A stretch of DNA of 64,000 bases, taken from positions 168,713 to 232,712 of the forward strand of contig NW_027331416.1 in the NCBI RefSeq assembly GCF_022965805.1, in the 5' to 3' direction. The notes under the pieces are model-generated. The model saw nothing but the letters and a program-made list of their open reading frames with translations. It did no database searches and had not been told where the DNA came from. The stretch is from Primulina eburnea (taxonomy: Eukaryota; Streptophyta; Magnoliopsida; Lamiales; Gesneriaceae). The position numbers and the translations under genes are program-made. Below are positions 34,728-48,309 of the stretch, piece by piece (positions within the stretch are counted from its first letter, which is position 1; every line of letters starts with the position of its first letter).

Positions 34728-35657
34728 CTATAAATGTGCCATCTTAGAGAATCTATCCACAACAACAAAAATAGAATCCCTCCCCTTCTTAGTCCTAGGC
34801 AACCCCAAAATAAAGTCCATAGAAATGTCAATCCAAGTTCTTTTTAAGAATAGCACGCAAAAGTGTTTCCAAAGTTCTATTGACAACTTCAGTTTGTCCA
34901 TCCGTTTGAGGATGACAAGTAGTAGAAACAATAATTTTGTGTCAAGTTTAGCCCATAAAGTCTTCCAAAAGTAACTCAAGAATTTAACATCGCGACCAGA
35001 AACAATAGTCCTAGACATGCCATGCAACCTAACGACTTCTCTAAAGAACAAATCCGCAATGTTTGAAGCATCATCGGTTTTATGACAAGCTATAAAATGT
35101 GCCATCTTAGAGAATCTATCCACAACAACAAAAATAGAATCCCTCCCCTTCTTAGTCCTAGGCAACCCCAAAATAAAGTCCATAGAAATGTCAATCCAAG
35201 TTCTTTTTAAGAATAGCACGCAAAAGTGTTCCAAAGTTCTATTGACAACTTCAGTTTGTCCATCCGTTTGAGGATGACAAGTAGTAGAAAACAATAATTT
35301 TGTGTCAGGTTTAGCCCATAAATTCTTCCAAAAGTAACTCAAGAATTTAACATCGTGACCAGAAACAATAGTCCTAGACATGCCATGCAACCTAACGACT
35401 TCTCTAAAGAACAAATCCGCAATGTTTGAAGCATCATCGGTTTTATGACAAGCTATAAAATGTGCCATCTTAGATAATCTATCCACAACAACAAAAATAG
35501 AATCCCTCCCCTTCTTAGTCATAGGCAACCCCAAAATAAAGTCCATAGAAATGTCAATCCAAGTTCTTTTTAAGAATAGCACGCAAAAGTGTTCCAAAGT
35601 TCTATTGACAACTTCAGTTTGTCCATCCGTTTGAGGATGACAAGTAGTAGAAAACAA
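34728..35657 (-). pseudogene. Concatenated integrase-core ORF (309 codons)
   Basis: About 2.5 monomers kept in frame by 363-bp units and small indels. It contains two full [17 protein letters not shown] cores and part of a third. Catalytic Asp replaced by Gly in each. Not a gene by any context I can see. Confidence 0.55.
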
Positions 35658-35917
35658 TAATTTTGTGTCAAGGTTTAGCCCATAAAGTCTTCCAAAAGTA
35701 ACTCAAGAATTTAACATCGTGACCAGAAACAATAGTCCTAGACATGCCATGCAACCTAACGACTTCTCTAAAGAACAAATCCGCAATGTTTGAAGCATCA
35801 TCGGTTTTATGACAAGCTATAAAATGTGCCATCTTAGAGAATCTATCCACAACAACAAAAATAGAATCCCTCCCCTTCTTAGTCCTAGGCAACCCCAAAA
35901 TAAAGTCCATAGAAATG

Positions 35918-38446
35918 TCAATCCAAGTTCTTTTTAAGAATAGCACGCAAAAGTGTTCCCAAAGTTCTATTGACAACTTCAGTTTGTCCATCCGTTTGAG
36001 GATGACAAGTAGTAGAAAACAACAATTTTGTGCCAAGTTTAGCCCATAAAGTCTTCCAAAAGTAACTCAAGAATTTAACATCGCGACCAGAAACAATAGT
36101 CCTAGGCATGCCATGCAACCTAACGACTTCTCTAAAGAACAAATCCGCAATGTTTGAAGCATCATCGGTTTTATGACAAGCTATAAAATGTGCCATCTTA
36201 GAGAATCTATCCACAACAACAAAAATAGAATCCCTACCCTTCTTAGTCCTAGGCAACCCCAAAATAAAGTCCATAGAAATGTCAATCCAAGTTCTTTTTA
36301 AGAATAGCACGCAAAAGTGTTCCCAAAGTTCTATTGACAACTTCAGTTTGTCCATCCGTTTGAGGATGACAAGTAGTAGAAAACAACAATTTTGTGCCAA
36401 GTTTAGCCCATAAAGTCTTCCAAAAGTAACTCAAGAATTTAACATCGCGACCAGAAACAATAGTCCTAGGCATGCCATGCAACCTAACGACTTCTCTAAA
36501 GAACAAATCCGCAATGTTTGAAGCATCATCGGTTTTATGACAAGCTATAAAATGTGCCATCTTAGAGAATCTATCCACAACAACAAAAATAGAATCCCTC
36601 CCCTTCTTAGTCCTAGGCAACCCCAAAATAAAGTCCATAGAAATGTCAATCCAAGTTCTTTTTAAGAATAGCACGCAAAAGTGTTCCCAAAGTTCTATTG
36701 ACAACTTCAGTTTGTCCATCCGTTTGAGGATGACAAGTAGTAGAAAACAACAATTTTGTGCCAAGTTTAGCCCATAAAGTATTCCAAAAGTAACTCAAGA
36801 ATTTAACATCGCGACCAGAAACAATAGTCCTAGGCATGCCATGCAACCTAACGACTTCTCTAAAGAACAAATCCGCAATGTTTGAAGCATCATCGGTTTT
36901 ATGACAAGCTATAAAATGTGCCATCTTAGAGAATCTATCCACAACAACAAAAATAGAATCCCTCCCCTTCTTAGTCCTAGGCAACCCCAAAATAAAGTCC
37001 ATAGAAATGTCAATCCAAGTTCTTTTTAAGAATAGCACGCAAAAGTGTTCCCAAAGTTCTATTGACAACTTCAGTTTGTCCATCCGTTTGAGGATGACAA
37101 GTAGTAGAAAACAACAATTTTGTGCCAAGTTTAGCCCATAAAGTCTTCCAAAAGTAACTCAAGAATTTAACATCGCGACCAGAAACAATAGTCCTAGGCA
37201 TGCCATGCAACCTAACGACTTCTCTAAAGAACAAATCCGCAATGTTTGAAGCATCATCGGTTTTATGACAAGCTATAAAATGTGCCATCTTAGAGAATCT
37301 ATCCACAACAACAAAAATAGAATCCCTCCCCTTCTTAGTCCTAGGCAACCCCAAAATAAAGTCCATAGAAATGTCAATCCAAGTTCTTTTTAAGAATAGC
37401 ACGCAAAAGTGTTCCCAAAGTTCTATTGACAACTTCAGTTTGTCCATCCGTTTGAGGATGACAAGTAGTAGAAAACAACAATTTTGTGCCAAGTTTAGCC
37501 CATAAAGTCTTCCAAAAGTAACTCAAGAATTTAACATCGCGACCAGAAACAATAGTCCTAGGCATGCCATGCAACCTAACGACTTCTCTAAAGAACAAAT
37601 CCGCAATGTTTGAAGCATCATCGGTTTTATGACAAGCTATAAAATGTGCCATCTTAGAGAATCTATCCACAACAACAAAAATAGAATCCCTCCCCTTCTT
37701 AGTCCTAGGCAACCCCAAAATAAAGTCCATAGAAATGTCAATCCAAGTTCTTTTTAAGAATAGCACGCAAAAGTGTTCCCAAAGTTCTATTGACAACTTC
37801 AGTTTGTCCATCCGTTTGAGGATGACAAGTAGTAGAAAACAACAATTTTGTGCCAAGTTTAGCCCATAAAGTCTTCCAAAAGTAACTCAAGAATTTAACA
37901 TCGCGACCAGAAACAATAGTCCTAGGCATGCCATGCAACCTAACGACTTCTCTAAAGAACAAATCCGCAATGTTTGAAGCATCATCGGTTTTATGACAAG
38001 CTATAAAATGTGCCATCTTAGAGAATCTATCCACAACAACAAAAATAGAATCCCTCCCCTTCTTAGTCCTAGGCAACCCCAAAATAAAGTCCATAGAAAT
38101 GTCAATCCAAGTTCTTTTTAAGAATAGCACGCAAAAGTGTTCCCAAAGTTCTATTGACAACTTCAGTTTGTCCATCCGTTTGAGGATGACAAGTAGTAGA
38201 AAACAACAATTTTGTGCCAAGTTTAGCCCATAAAGTCTTCCAAAAGTAACTCAAGAATTTAACATCGCGACCAGAAACAATAGTCCTAGGCATGCCATGC
38301 AACCTAACGACTTCTCTAAAGAACAAATCCGCAATGTTTGAAGCATCATCGGTTTTATGACAAGCTATAAAATGTGCCATCTTAGAGAATCTATCCACAA
38401 CAACAAAAATAGAATCCCTCCCCTTCTTAGTCCTAGGCAACCCCAA
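35918..38446 (-). repeat. Homogenised block of seven near-identical 364-bp monomers
   Basis: The string ATCCAAGTTC recurs at 35921, 36285, 36649 and on at exactly 364-bp steps. The units differ by very few bases (for example GTATTCC for GTCTTCC near 36779 and CTACCC for CTCCCC near 36234). Each gives an identical or nearly identical 160-codon minus-strand frame that overlaps the next by 119 bases in a shifted frame, because 364 is not a multiple of three. Confidence 0.93.
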
Positions 38447-39438
38447 AATAAGTCCATAGAAATGTCAATCCAAGTTCTTTTTAAGAATAGCACGCAAAAG
38501 TGTTCCCAAAGTTCTATTGACAACTTCAGTTTGTCCATCCGTTTGAGGATGACAAGTAGTAGAAAACAACAATTTTGTGCCAGTTTAGCCCATAAAGTCT
38601 TCCAAAAGTAACTCAAGAATTTAACATCGCGACCAGAAACAATAGTCCTAGGCATGCCATGCAACCTAACGACTTCTCTAAAGAACAAATCCGCAATGTT
38701 TGAAGCATCATCGGTTTTATGACAAGCTATAAAATGTGCCATCTTAGAGAATCTATCCACAACAACAAAAATAGAATCCCTCCCCTTCTTAGTCCTAGGC
38801 AACCCCAAAATAAAGTCCATAGAAATGTCAATCCAAGTTCTTTTTAAGAATAGCACGCAAAAGTGTTCCAAAGTTCTATTGACAACTTCAGTTTGTCCAT
38901 CCGTTTGAGGATGACAAGTAGTAGAAAACAATAATTTTGTGCCAAGTTTAGCCCATAAATTCTTCCAAAAGTAACTCAAGAATTTAACATCGTGACCAGA
39001 AACAATAGTCCTAGACATGCCATGCAACCTAACGACTTCTCTAAAGAACAAATCCGCAATGTTTGAAGCATCATCGGTTTTATGACAAGCTATAAAATGT
39101 GCCATCTTAGATAATCTATCCACAACAACAAAAATAGAATCCCTCCCCTTCTTAGTCATAGGCAACCCCAAAATAAAGTCCATAGAAATGTCAATCCAAG
39201 TTCTTTTTAAGAATAGCACGCAAAAGTGTTCCAAAGTTCTATTGACAACTTCAGTTTGTCCATCCGTTTGAGGATGACAAGTAGTAGAAAACAACAATTT
39301 TGTGCCAAGTTTAGCCCATAAATTCTTCCAAAAGTAACTCAAGAATTTAACATCGTGACCAGAAACAATAGTCCTAGGACATGCCATGCAACCTAACGAC
39401 TTCTCTAAAGAACAAATCCGCAATGTTTGAAGCATCAT
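38365..39438 (-). pseudogene. Concatenated integrase-core ORF (357 codons)
   Basis: Almost three monomers in frame through 363-bp units, ending in an out-of-frame tail after single-base losses near 38450 (AATAAGTCC) and 38581 (GCCAGTTT). Same missing catalytic Asp. Satellite by-product. Confidence 0.55.
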
Positions 39439-39554
39439 CGGTTTTATGACAAGCTATAAAATGTGCCATCTTAGAGAATCTATCCACAACAACAAAAATA
39501 GAATCCCTCCCCTTCTTAGTCCTAGGCAACCCCAAAATAAAGTCCATAGAAATG

Positions 39555-40313
39555 TCAATCCAAGTTCTTTTTAAGAATAGCACGCAAAAGTGTTCCCAAA
39601 GTTCTATTGACAACTTCAGTTTGTCCATCCGTTTGAGGATGACAAGTAGTAGAAAACAACAATTTTGTGCCAAGTTTAGCCCATAAAGTCTTCCAAAAGT
39701 AACTCAAGAATTTAACATCGCGACCAGAAACAATAGTCCTAGGCATGCCATGCAACCTAACGACTTCTCTAAAGAACAAATCCGCAATGTTTGAAGCATC
39801 ATCGGTTTTATGACAAGCTATAAAATGTGCCATCTTAGAGAATCTATCCACAACAACAAAAATAGAATCCCTCCCCTTCTTAGTCCTAGGCAACCCCAAA
39901 ATAAAGTCCATAGAAATGTCAATCCAAGTTCTTTTTAAGAATAGCACGCAAAAGTGTTCCAAAGTTCTATTGACAACTTCAGTTTGTCCATCCGTTTGAG
40001 GATGACAAGTAGTAGAAAACAACAATTTTGTGCCAAGTTTAGCCCATAAAGTCTTCCAAAAGTAACTCAAGAATTTAACATCGCGACCAGAAACAATAGT
40101 CCTAGGCATGCCATGCAACCTAACGACTTCTCTAAAGAACAAATCCGCAATGTTTGAAGCATCATCGGTTTTATGACAAGCTATAAAATGTGCCATCTTA
40201 GAGAATCTATCCACAACAACAAAAATAGAATCCCTCCCCTTCTTAGTCCTAGGCAACCCCAAAATAAAGTCCATAGAAATGTCAATCCAAGTTCTTTTAA
40301 GAATAGCACGCAA
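39555..40313 (-). pseudogene. Concatenated integrase-core ORF (252 codons)
   Basis: Two monomers joined in frame via a 363-bp unit ([22 protein letters not shown]). It starts at a missing T near 40297 and ends at the usual KKNLD stop. Not considered a gene. Confidence 0.5.
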
Positions 40314-42102
40314 AAGTGTTCCAAAGTTCTATTGACAACTTCAGTTTGTCCATCCGTTTGAGGATGACAAGTAGTAGAAAACAACAATTTTGTGCCAAGG
40401 TTTAGCCCATAAAGTCTTCCAAAAGTAACTCAAGAATTTAACATCGCGAGCAGAAACAATAGTCCTAGGACATGCCATGCAACCTAACGACTTCTCTAAA
40501 GAACAAATCCGCAATGTTTGAAGCATCATCGGTTTTATGACAAGCTATAAAATGTGCCATCTTAGATAATCTATCCACAACAACAAAATAGAATCCCTCC
40601 CCTTCTTAGTCCTAGGCAACCCCAAAATAAAGTCCATAGAAATGTCAATCCAAGTTCTTTTTAAGAATAGCACGCAAAAGTGTTCCAAAGTTCTATTGAC
40701 AACTTCAGTTTGTCCATCCGTTTGAGGATGACAAGTAGTAGAAAACAATAATTTTGTGTCAAGTTTAGCCCATAAATTCTTCCAAAAGTAACTCAAGAAT
40801 TTAACATCGTGACCAGAAACAATAGTCCTAGACATGCCATGCAACCTAACGACTTCTCTAAAGAACAAATCCGCAATGTTTGAAGCATCATCGGTTTTAT
40901 GACAAGCTAGAAAATGTGCCATCTTAGATAATCTATCCACAACAACAAAAATAGAATCCCTCCCCTTCTTAGTCATAGGCAACCCCAAAATAAAGTCCAT
41001 AGAAATGTCAATCCAAGTTCTTTTTAAGAATAGCACGCAAAAGTGTTCCAAAGTTCTATTGACAACTTCAGTTTGTCCATCCGTTTGAGGATGACAAGTA
41101 GTAGAAAACAATAATTTTGTGTCAAGGTTTAGACCATAAATTCTTCCAAAAGTAACTCAAGAATTTAACATCGTGAGCCAGAAACAATAGTCCTAGGACA
41201 TGCCATGCAACCTAACGACTTCTCTAAAGAACAAATCCGCAATGTTTGAAGCATCATCGGTTTTTATGACAAGCTATAAAATGTGCCATCTTAGATAATC
41301 TATCCACAACAACAAAAATAGAATCCCTCCCCTTCTTAGTCCATAGGCAACCCCAAAATAAAGTCCATAGAAATGTCAATCCAAGTTCTTTTTAAGAATA
41401 GCACGCAAAAGTGTTCCAAAGTTCTATTGACAACTTCAGTTTGTCCATCCGTTTGAGGATGACAAGTAGTAGAAAACAATAATTTTGTGTCAAGTTTAGC
41501 CCATAAATTCTTCCAAAAGTAACTCAAGAATTTAACATCGTGACCAGAAACAATAGTCCTAGACATGCCATGCAACCTAACGACTTCTCTAAAGAACAAA
41601 TCCGCAATGTTTGAAGCATCATCGGTTTTATGACAAGCTAGAAATGTGCCATCTTAGATAATCTATCCACAACAACAAAAATAGAATCCCTCCCCTTCTT
41701 AGTCATAGGCAACCCCCAAAATAAGTCCATAGAAATGTCAATCCAAGTTCGTTTTAAGAATAGCACGCAAAAGTGTTCCAAAGTTCTATTGACAACTTCA
41801 GTTTGTCCATCCGTTTGAGGATGACAAGTAGTAGAAAACAACAATTTTGTGCCAAGTTTAGCCATAAAGTCTTCCAAAAGTAACTCAAAAATTTAACATC
41901 GTGACCAGAAACAATAGTCCTAGGCATGCCATGCAACCTAACGACTTCTCTAAAGAACAAATCCGCAATGTTTGAAGCATCATCGGTTTTATGACAAGCT
42001 AGAAAATGTGCCATCTTAGATAATCTATCCCACAACACACAAAAAACGAATCCCCTACCCTTGTCTTAGTCCCTAGGCAACCCCACCAAATAAAGTCCTC
42101 GA

Positions 42103-42270
42103 TGGTGGGACCCGGGCTCTTAAACTTTTTCTTGAGTAAATGGATTGTTATTCTAAATGTGGGTCATTTTTTCGCTTTATGATTTAAATTTCAACATGTA
42201 CTAGACAAGCACAAGTTCTTATTATTTACAACATTACAAACATAAAATCTATGTCCGGAGGGGGGGGGTA

Positions 42271-42302
<32 letters not shown>

Positions 42303-43673
42303 GGGGGGGTCCGTTGCCTCACTAAACCAGTAATAAAAACAGTACATAACAAAGACACACTACTGCCGTTGCAGGCCGCGAATCTCCACGCTACACGATC
42401 ATCTCTGTCCGACCAAACTCTGCCCCACCTGTTGTTATGCCACATTACAACATAACACACCGGAAACAACGGTCGATGACAATCCCGTTATAAACATGTG
42501 AACATGCATATAAATACTATAAACATGGAAACATGCTGATATGAATTCATTCATATAAAATCATGAAATGCGGAGCCAATCATGTCTACGATGCGACTCG
42601 CCTAACCTCTAGGGATCCCATCGTGTGTTGCGTAATAAGACGATCTATACCCTACCTCCCAACGGGGTGATTAGTTTATTCTAGACTCGGCCTGATCTGT
42701 ATCCACGGTCTACATAGGGGTGATCTTCCCTAACTCGGGATAGAACCGAACGTACTAGAGTCTGCTGATCTCCAGACGTCCTATTTAATGCTGATACATA
42801 AATCTGTAAAACAAGCATATCATTAGCAATGTAACATGATCTTAAACAAGCATAATATGAATTGAATCACAAGTTTAATAAACATCTAATGCAACTGTAA
42901 CCTGATCTGTAACACAAAGCATAACGTAGATTTGCATTAAAACTCTTAATAATACGCTATATCAAGATCTATAACCATAAAACTCGTATGTGAGTTTTAG
43001 TTGGGAAAACTCAAACTGTGATCTCATTTGAGTCGTGATTTCCCCAAAACACAGCATGTAGTTACCTTCCGTACGTATAATTGCTGTTACAGTCGTGAAG
43101 ATGAATCTGCAGAGGAATGATTTTAAACCTCTTCTAAGAAATGTTTCTAATGCTTTCAAATCTAACGGAAACCTCGCACTCTATTATAGGCAATGATCGG
43201 AAGATCCGATCCATTCGGACTCTCCGATCTGACACCCTTCGACGCTCCGTAACTGTACTTCGTACGTTCCGAATCTGCATGTCTTCCACGTCTCTAGCCA
43301 ACTGTCTCGGATGATCCGAACTACGATCGGTCGATCCCGAACTATTGCATGCCAATCATGGTGTCAGCCACCTGGCTTCGGACGCTCCGGAACTCAGAAA
43401 CGGACGGTTGCGAACTCTGATCGTACGTTCGATCTGTTCGGTTGTCCTTCCGGTCTCACCTACAATATAAATACTCCAATATTCTCGTGCCGGTCAATCT
43501 AATTCTCCATAACATATCACACTTCATATTCTCAATCATAATCCATACGTATTCTGTCCTACAAGTCTAAATCATATGAAATTCATATATGACTCATTTC
43601 TTATTTTCTTATGGTTATTGTACATCTTACAACAATGCGGTATATGGTCCACATCATTGTTTCTGGGCATTAA
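42103..43673 (-). repeat. Left LTR of the error-laden element 2 copy
   Basis: Matches 17091-18634 throughout with scattered indels. The dyad array is still visible at about 43196-43450. The right edge near GGGCATTAATTTCC is blurred. Confidence 0.8.
42257..42310. repeat. Poly-G low-complexity block
   Basis: About 50 bases almost wholly G, replacing the 19 bases TGTTCCGTATGTCCTCAAC found in the clean LTR. No G-rich sequence exists at that place in the other LTR copies. Likely a sequencing or consensus artefact. Confidence 0.85.
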
Positions 43674-43774
43674 TTTCCTCCCCTCTAAACAGAAGTTCGT
43701 CCTCGAAACGAAGTAACCATAAAAAGTATCTAAAACGTTTGATAATCTAAAAACTTGGACTAATACATACCATA

Positions 43775-46700
43775 CTCATATAAATAACTCGGGTGTTTTC
43801 CTCATGTTTTCTTTCCGTTTCCCACGTCGCTTCTCAATGCCAGTCGGACTCACTGAACTTTCACCAAGTGGAATGGTCTTCGTCTGAGCTGTTTTCCTTT
43901 CGATCAAGAATCTTTATCGGCTTCGTTCTATATAGCTCAAGGTTTTGTCAAGTCAGCTTCGTTCGGTTGAGTAAACTGAGAAACATTCTGGCCATATATC
44001 TGCGTAACATGATACATGAAAGACGTCATGTATCAGGATAAGGAAGGAGGAAGAGACAAGTCGATAAGCTCGAATCGCCCAGTCTTTTCAAGAATCTCGA
44101 GGACCAAATGTATCGAGGAGAGAGTTTCCGCGTTGCCACAAATCGAACAACGCTCTGAAGGGAGAACATCTTTAAAAAAACACTCTATCTCCGCACCTTC
44201 AATACTAACGGTCTACGTCTGCTATTTGTCGTACTTTGCTTGTTCGATCTTTGCTTCTTTCATTCGTTTCTGATGATCTTTTACTTCTCAGTCATGTCAC
44301 GAATCATATCTGGCCCAGTTCTGGTACTTCTGAAAACATTCACTCCCACTATATAGCGGAGATCTGTCACTTCTTCATACAACGCTTCAACGGTGCCATC
44401 TCATGCTCGTCTGATAGCTGTTTATCTAAGAGAATTCGCAAAGCGGTAGAGAAACTTGCCAACCGATGCCAACAACTAGCACTACGGCTCTTAACTATCC
44501 TCTAAGTCTGTTATGTCCGCTCTGACTGTCCGTCTGTCTGCGGATATAAGCAGTACCAGGTTTGTTTTACTGTCGTACTAGGCCTGCTGTAACTTGTGCC
44601 TAAGTGAGAAGTTGAATCGTGGATCACGATCTGCATACGATTAGACTTCGGCCACTCCATCAACTCTTACTACTCGCGAATATAATCTCCGGCCATCTGA
44701 TCCTGTCTAAAGTATTCATATGATGGAATGAAACATGCGGATTTTGGTCAGTTCTCTCAATAATGACCCCAAATCGCCATCACAGCCTTGGATTGATCGT
44801 GGTAACTTCGTCACAAAATCCATGGAAATGTGGTCCCATTTTCCATTCTGGAATGATAAACCTGAAGTAAACCCCCCGGCTTCTTCTCTCGGCCTTCACC
44901 TGTTGGAGTTCAAGCATTTAGACACAAATTCGTGAATATCTGAACTTCATTTTGCTTCACCAGAAATTGGGTCTTCAAGTCATGTACACTCCTTCGCGTC
45001 CACATGATGACTGCTGAAACCACTACTAATTTTTTGTTTGGGCCTCTGTCAGAATCTGCTGCCTCAAATCTGCAACATTGGCACACTAGACGGTTCTTTC
45101 ACGTACAAACATGATTCTCGTTACCTGATTTTAATTCTGATACATGCCCTGATCTGACCATTTTGATTGATCTTGCACTTCTGATCAGTTCTTTGTGCTT
45201 CCTTAATCCTCTAATCAAATGGGCTCAACTTGGATCGTAAAGGTCGTAGTGGCTTACTATCTGTAATCAAATTCTAATCCAGATGTACAGCAATTTTCAA
45301 CTAACTTGTTAACACCTATCGTCGATAAGGACAAGAACATACCTTACGACTCAAGGGCACTCTGCTGCTGCATTGACTTCCGGATAATATTGTTTCAAGT
45401 CACAGTCCTTCAGAAGATCTAGCTCCTCACGTTGCCTCATTATTCAATTCTGATTGCGAAATAGGTACTTCAGCTCTTGTGATTTCTGAAAATATTTCAA
45501 ATTTTCGCCATAGAAAATGACGCCAAATCTTTAATGGCAAAACCGATAGCCGCCAATTCCAAGATCATGCAATGGGGATCTGAACTTCATGTGGCTTCAA
45601 TTGTCTCGGGCGTATGCAGCATCACATGACTCGCTGCATAAGAACACATCCCAAACCTCTTGAGAAGCATCACAATTCTATACAACGAAATTAACTGTAT
45701 CGAGGTAATCGTCAATCGCGGAGCCATGCGTCACCTTTTCTTCAATTCACAAAGCTAGACTCACACTCCTCTGGACCAACAAATGGTGCATTCTTTTGTG
45801 TAATTGAAGTTATTGGTTTGCAATATGGAGATCTTGAGTAACTCTTCTTAGTATCGGAAGCCCTTGAAATGCGTATTTCTTGTACAGAAGTCTGGTCTGG
45901 ACAACTTAATACACAGCTTCCACTTTACTCGGATCACAGAAAACCATCTCGAGACATGTCTTGTCCTAAGAAGACAAACTCTATTCAACCACAAATCACA
46001 CTTTGACAATTTTAGGCATATCCGCGTTTCTCAACGTCTCCAAAACAATTCAGGAGAGTGCTCTGCATGCTCATTTCTGTTATTTGAAACCCAAAGCATC
46101 AATGGAAGAATCACAAACTTCATTCTAGATTATTCTCTGAAACACTTGGTTCTCCAGCCCATCACTACGCAGGAGCCATTTGTTAAACCAAAAGGCATGA
46201 CAAATAATTGTAATGTCCATACCTGGTTGAAAACGCTGTCTTTTGGTATGTCTATATCTCAACTCTGAGCTGATGATAACCGACGTAATCCACTCTTAGA
46301 TAGACCGTAGGATCCCTGCAACTGATCAACTAGGGTCATAGATCCTATGCAAAGGATATTTATTCTTGATCGTTGCCCTTGTTCAACTGGCCGGGTAATC
46401 GATCCACAACGCATCGACCCCAGTCTTTCTTTCGCCACGAACATGCACCGGAGCGCCCCAAGGGAGACCACTAGGTCTGATATATCCCTGGCTCAGAAGA
46501 TCTTCTATTGTCGTGCTTTCAATTCTTGAGTTCGATGGGTGCCTCCTAATATGGCAGCTCTCGAAATAGGTACGGTACCTGGCGCAAGTTCAATGCTAAA
46601 TCTATCTCACGACGGGGTAATCCGGTCTCATCTGGAAAATATCTGGAAATTCCGTTACTACGCAAACAAGATCTGCAATGTCGGGGCCGACTTCTGCATA

Positions 46701-48309
46701 TTACAGCATAAACAAAGAACCATCCGCTCCTTTCTGTAACAGTCTGTTCATAGTAAGAGCCGAAATCAAGGAATCGAGATCTGGAACCCTTCCCGCGGAT
46801 AGCTATTTACACTCGTTGTAATCTGCGGTCTGAAACTGACAATATTGTGGAAACAATCCAACGTGTGGCTCTGTACTTCGTCAGCATGTCAATCCGACTA
46901 TACATCAAAATCACTTAGAAAAAGAAAAACCCCAACCTTACAATCTAGTGTCAATTCATCCCGCAACTGGTAGAATGCAATGTCTAACCTTAGTACAGAT
47001 CTTAATCCACTTCCCAACGGAGCCAATTATAATCACAACGTCTAACAAAGCCAACGGCATATGAATGCCAACAATGCAAATCGTTCTGACGATGGAAAAA
47101 GTATGCGATGCACCTGTATTGCAAGATATAAGCAGGATAACCATAAGGAGACAGGTCCCGCTATAACATCATCTGGGCATCTTGTGTTGCCCTCTGTTCA
47201 CGCAAACACTTGGGCCTGTGTCCTCGGATGTTGAGTCACCGTCTGGACTACCTCGCCTCTGGGTGGAGTCGGTGCTCGTGTGGAGGCTGAAAAGAGTGAA
47301 CCGACGTGCCTGCGCTTCAAAACTGAGGTACTTGAACCGGTGCTCTTCCCTTGGCCTTGCTTTGTATTCTCTCTTGTGGACCGACTTTGCAAAATGCCCT
47401 GGTGCCTACAAACGTTGCATCGCCTGTAATCCCTGCATTGTGCAGTCGCATTGCCTTTCCTCCACAGGAACGCTAACCCTATCACTGACTTTAAACCTGA
47501 ATACAAACCACTCTGTTTGATCCGCGGAGCATGGACGAGCTGCTCCCTGCGTCTGTTAATGGCTTCCCCTTTGGCTTTCAACTGATACCTTCTTTGCCGC
47601 TGCTACTACCGCCGTTTCAAATCGACGGAGGGGACATGGGATGAGGTAGTGGCGGTCTCGGACCTTGGTACAACATAAGGAACACTCCGCTGCCGCACAA
47701 TCCTGGCTTCTGCAACCCTTGGCTCGATTCGTGCATCAGAGCAAATTATCGGGTCTCCGTTATTCTCAAGGTAAAGATGGTCAGGATTTAGGCCATTGAT
47801 CAATTGGTTGCCATGGCCTCGTCATTCCTGAAACTGATGGTGCAAAACGAAGCAAAGAAGACTAATTTAGCACGTACTCCTCCATGTTAATGGCCCTTGC
47901 CTCAGGTTTGCGAAATGCGAGCCTTTTATCTTTACGGTAGGATAAGGGAAGAATCGCTGAAAAAAATCCCGGTGTTGAATATCTTCCAAGAAATTTCGGT
48001 ATCCCCTCTGCTCTAAAGCTCTCCTAATGTTAACCACCATTCTTGTATATCTGCAATTGATGGCCATTAGCTTGATCCTCTTCTCATCATGTACTCCACA
48101 CGAGTCCATAGCATCTCAATATCTTCAAGCCAAACTTTCTGCACTCGATGCATCTCGGTCCTTTTAAGTTGGGAGGTCGAAAATGATTGGAATCGCTTCA
48201 CAACGTCCTCCATAGGGGCGCCGTAACATCCATAGAATCTCCGGATGTACTCCCTGCTCTGGCGCTGCTGCGTCGTAGAGGTTATCGGACTGCTCTTCTA
48301 GGGAGGCAT
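43775..48309 (-). pseudogene. gag-pol of the error-laden element 2 copy
   Basis: Aligns with 18733-23268 from the ATG region (GGAGGCAT at 48303-48309) to the C-terminal end. Every frame is broken within about 100 codons by 1-bp indels. Recognisable scraps include gag (48109-47867), the zinc knuckle (near 47400) and protease (near 47110). The breaks look like base-calling errors rather than mutations, since indels far outnumber substitutions and fall on homopolymers. Confidence 0.8.

Larger units (their letters stand above)
34334..42102 (-). repeat. Integrase-core satellite array, segment 5 (about 21 monomers)
   Basis: Head-to-tail 363/364-bp monomers as in segment 3. The left end (34334-34730) has private variants: ATTGGCAAC, GCCCTGCAACC, AATCTGCAATG. 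The middle (35.9-38.5 kb) is highly uniform. From about 40.2 kb isolated 1-bp indels appear (GTTCTTTTAAG, CCAAGGTTTAG, CCTAGGACATG), and past 42.0 kb they become dense. All clean copies read SGRD, SGHD, SAQD or SARD at the second catalytic position. Confidence 0.93.

Noticed and set aside
35918..38446. Seven nearly identical 160-codon ORFs at 364-bp steps, which might look like a tandem gene family
   Set aside because: They are frames of a satellite monomer, overlap each other in shifted frames, lack starts with any context, lack zinc and C-terminal integrase domains, and all have lost a catalytic Asp.
42257..42310. Poly-G block as a G-quadruplex or telomere-like element
   Set aside because: It replaces ordinary LTR bases found in three other LTR copies and lies in the error-dense part, so an artefact is the simpler reading.
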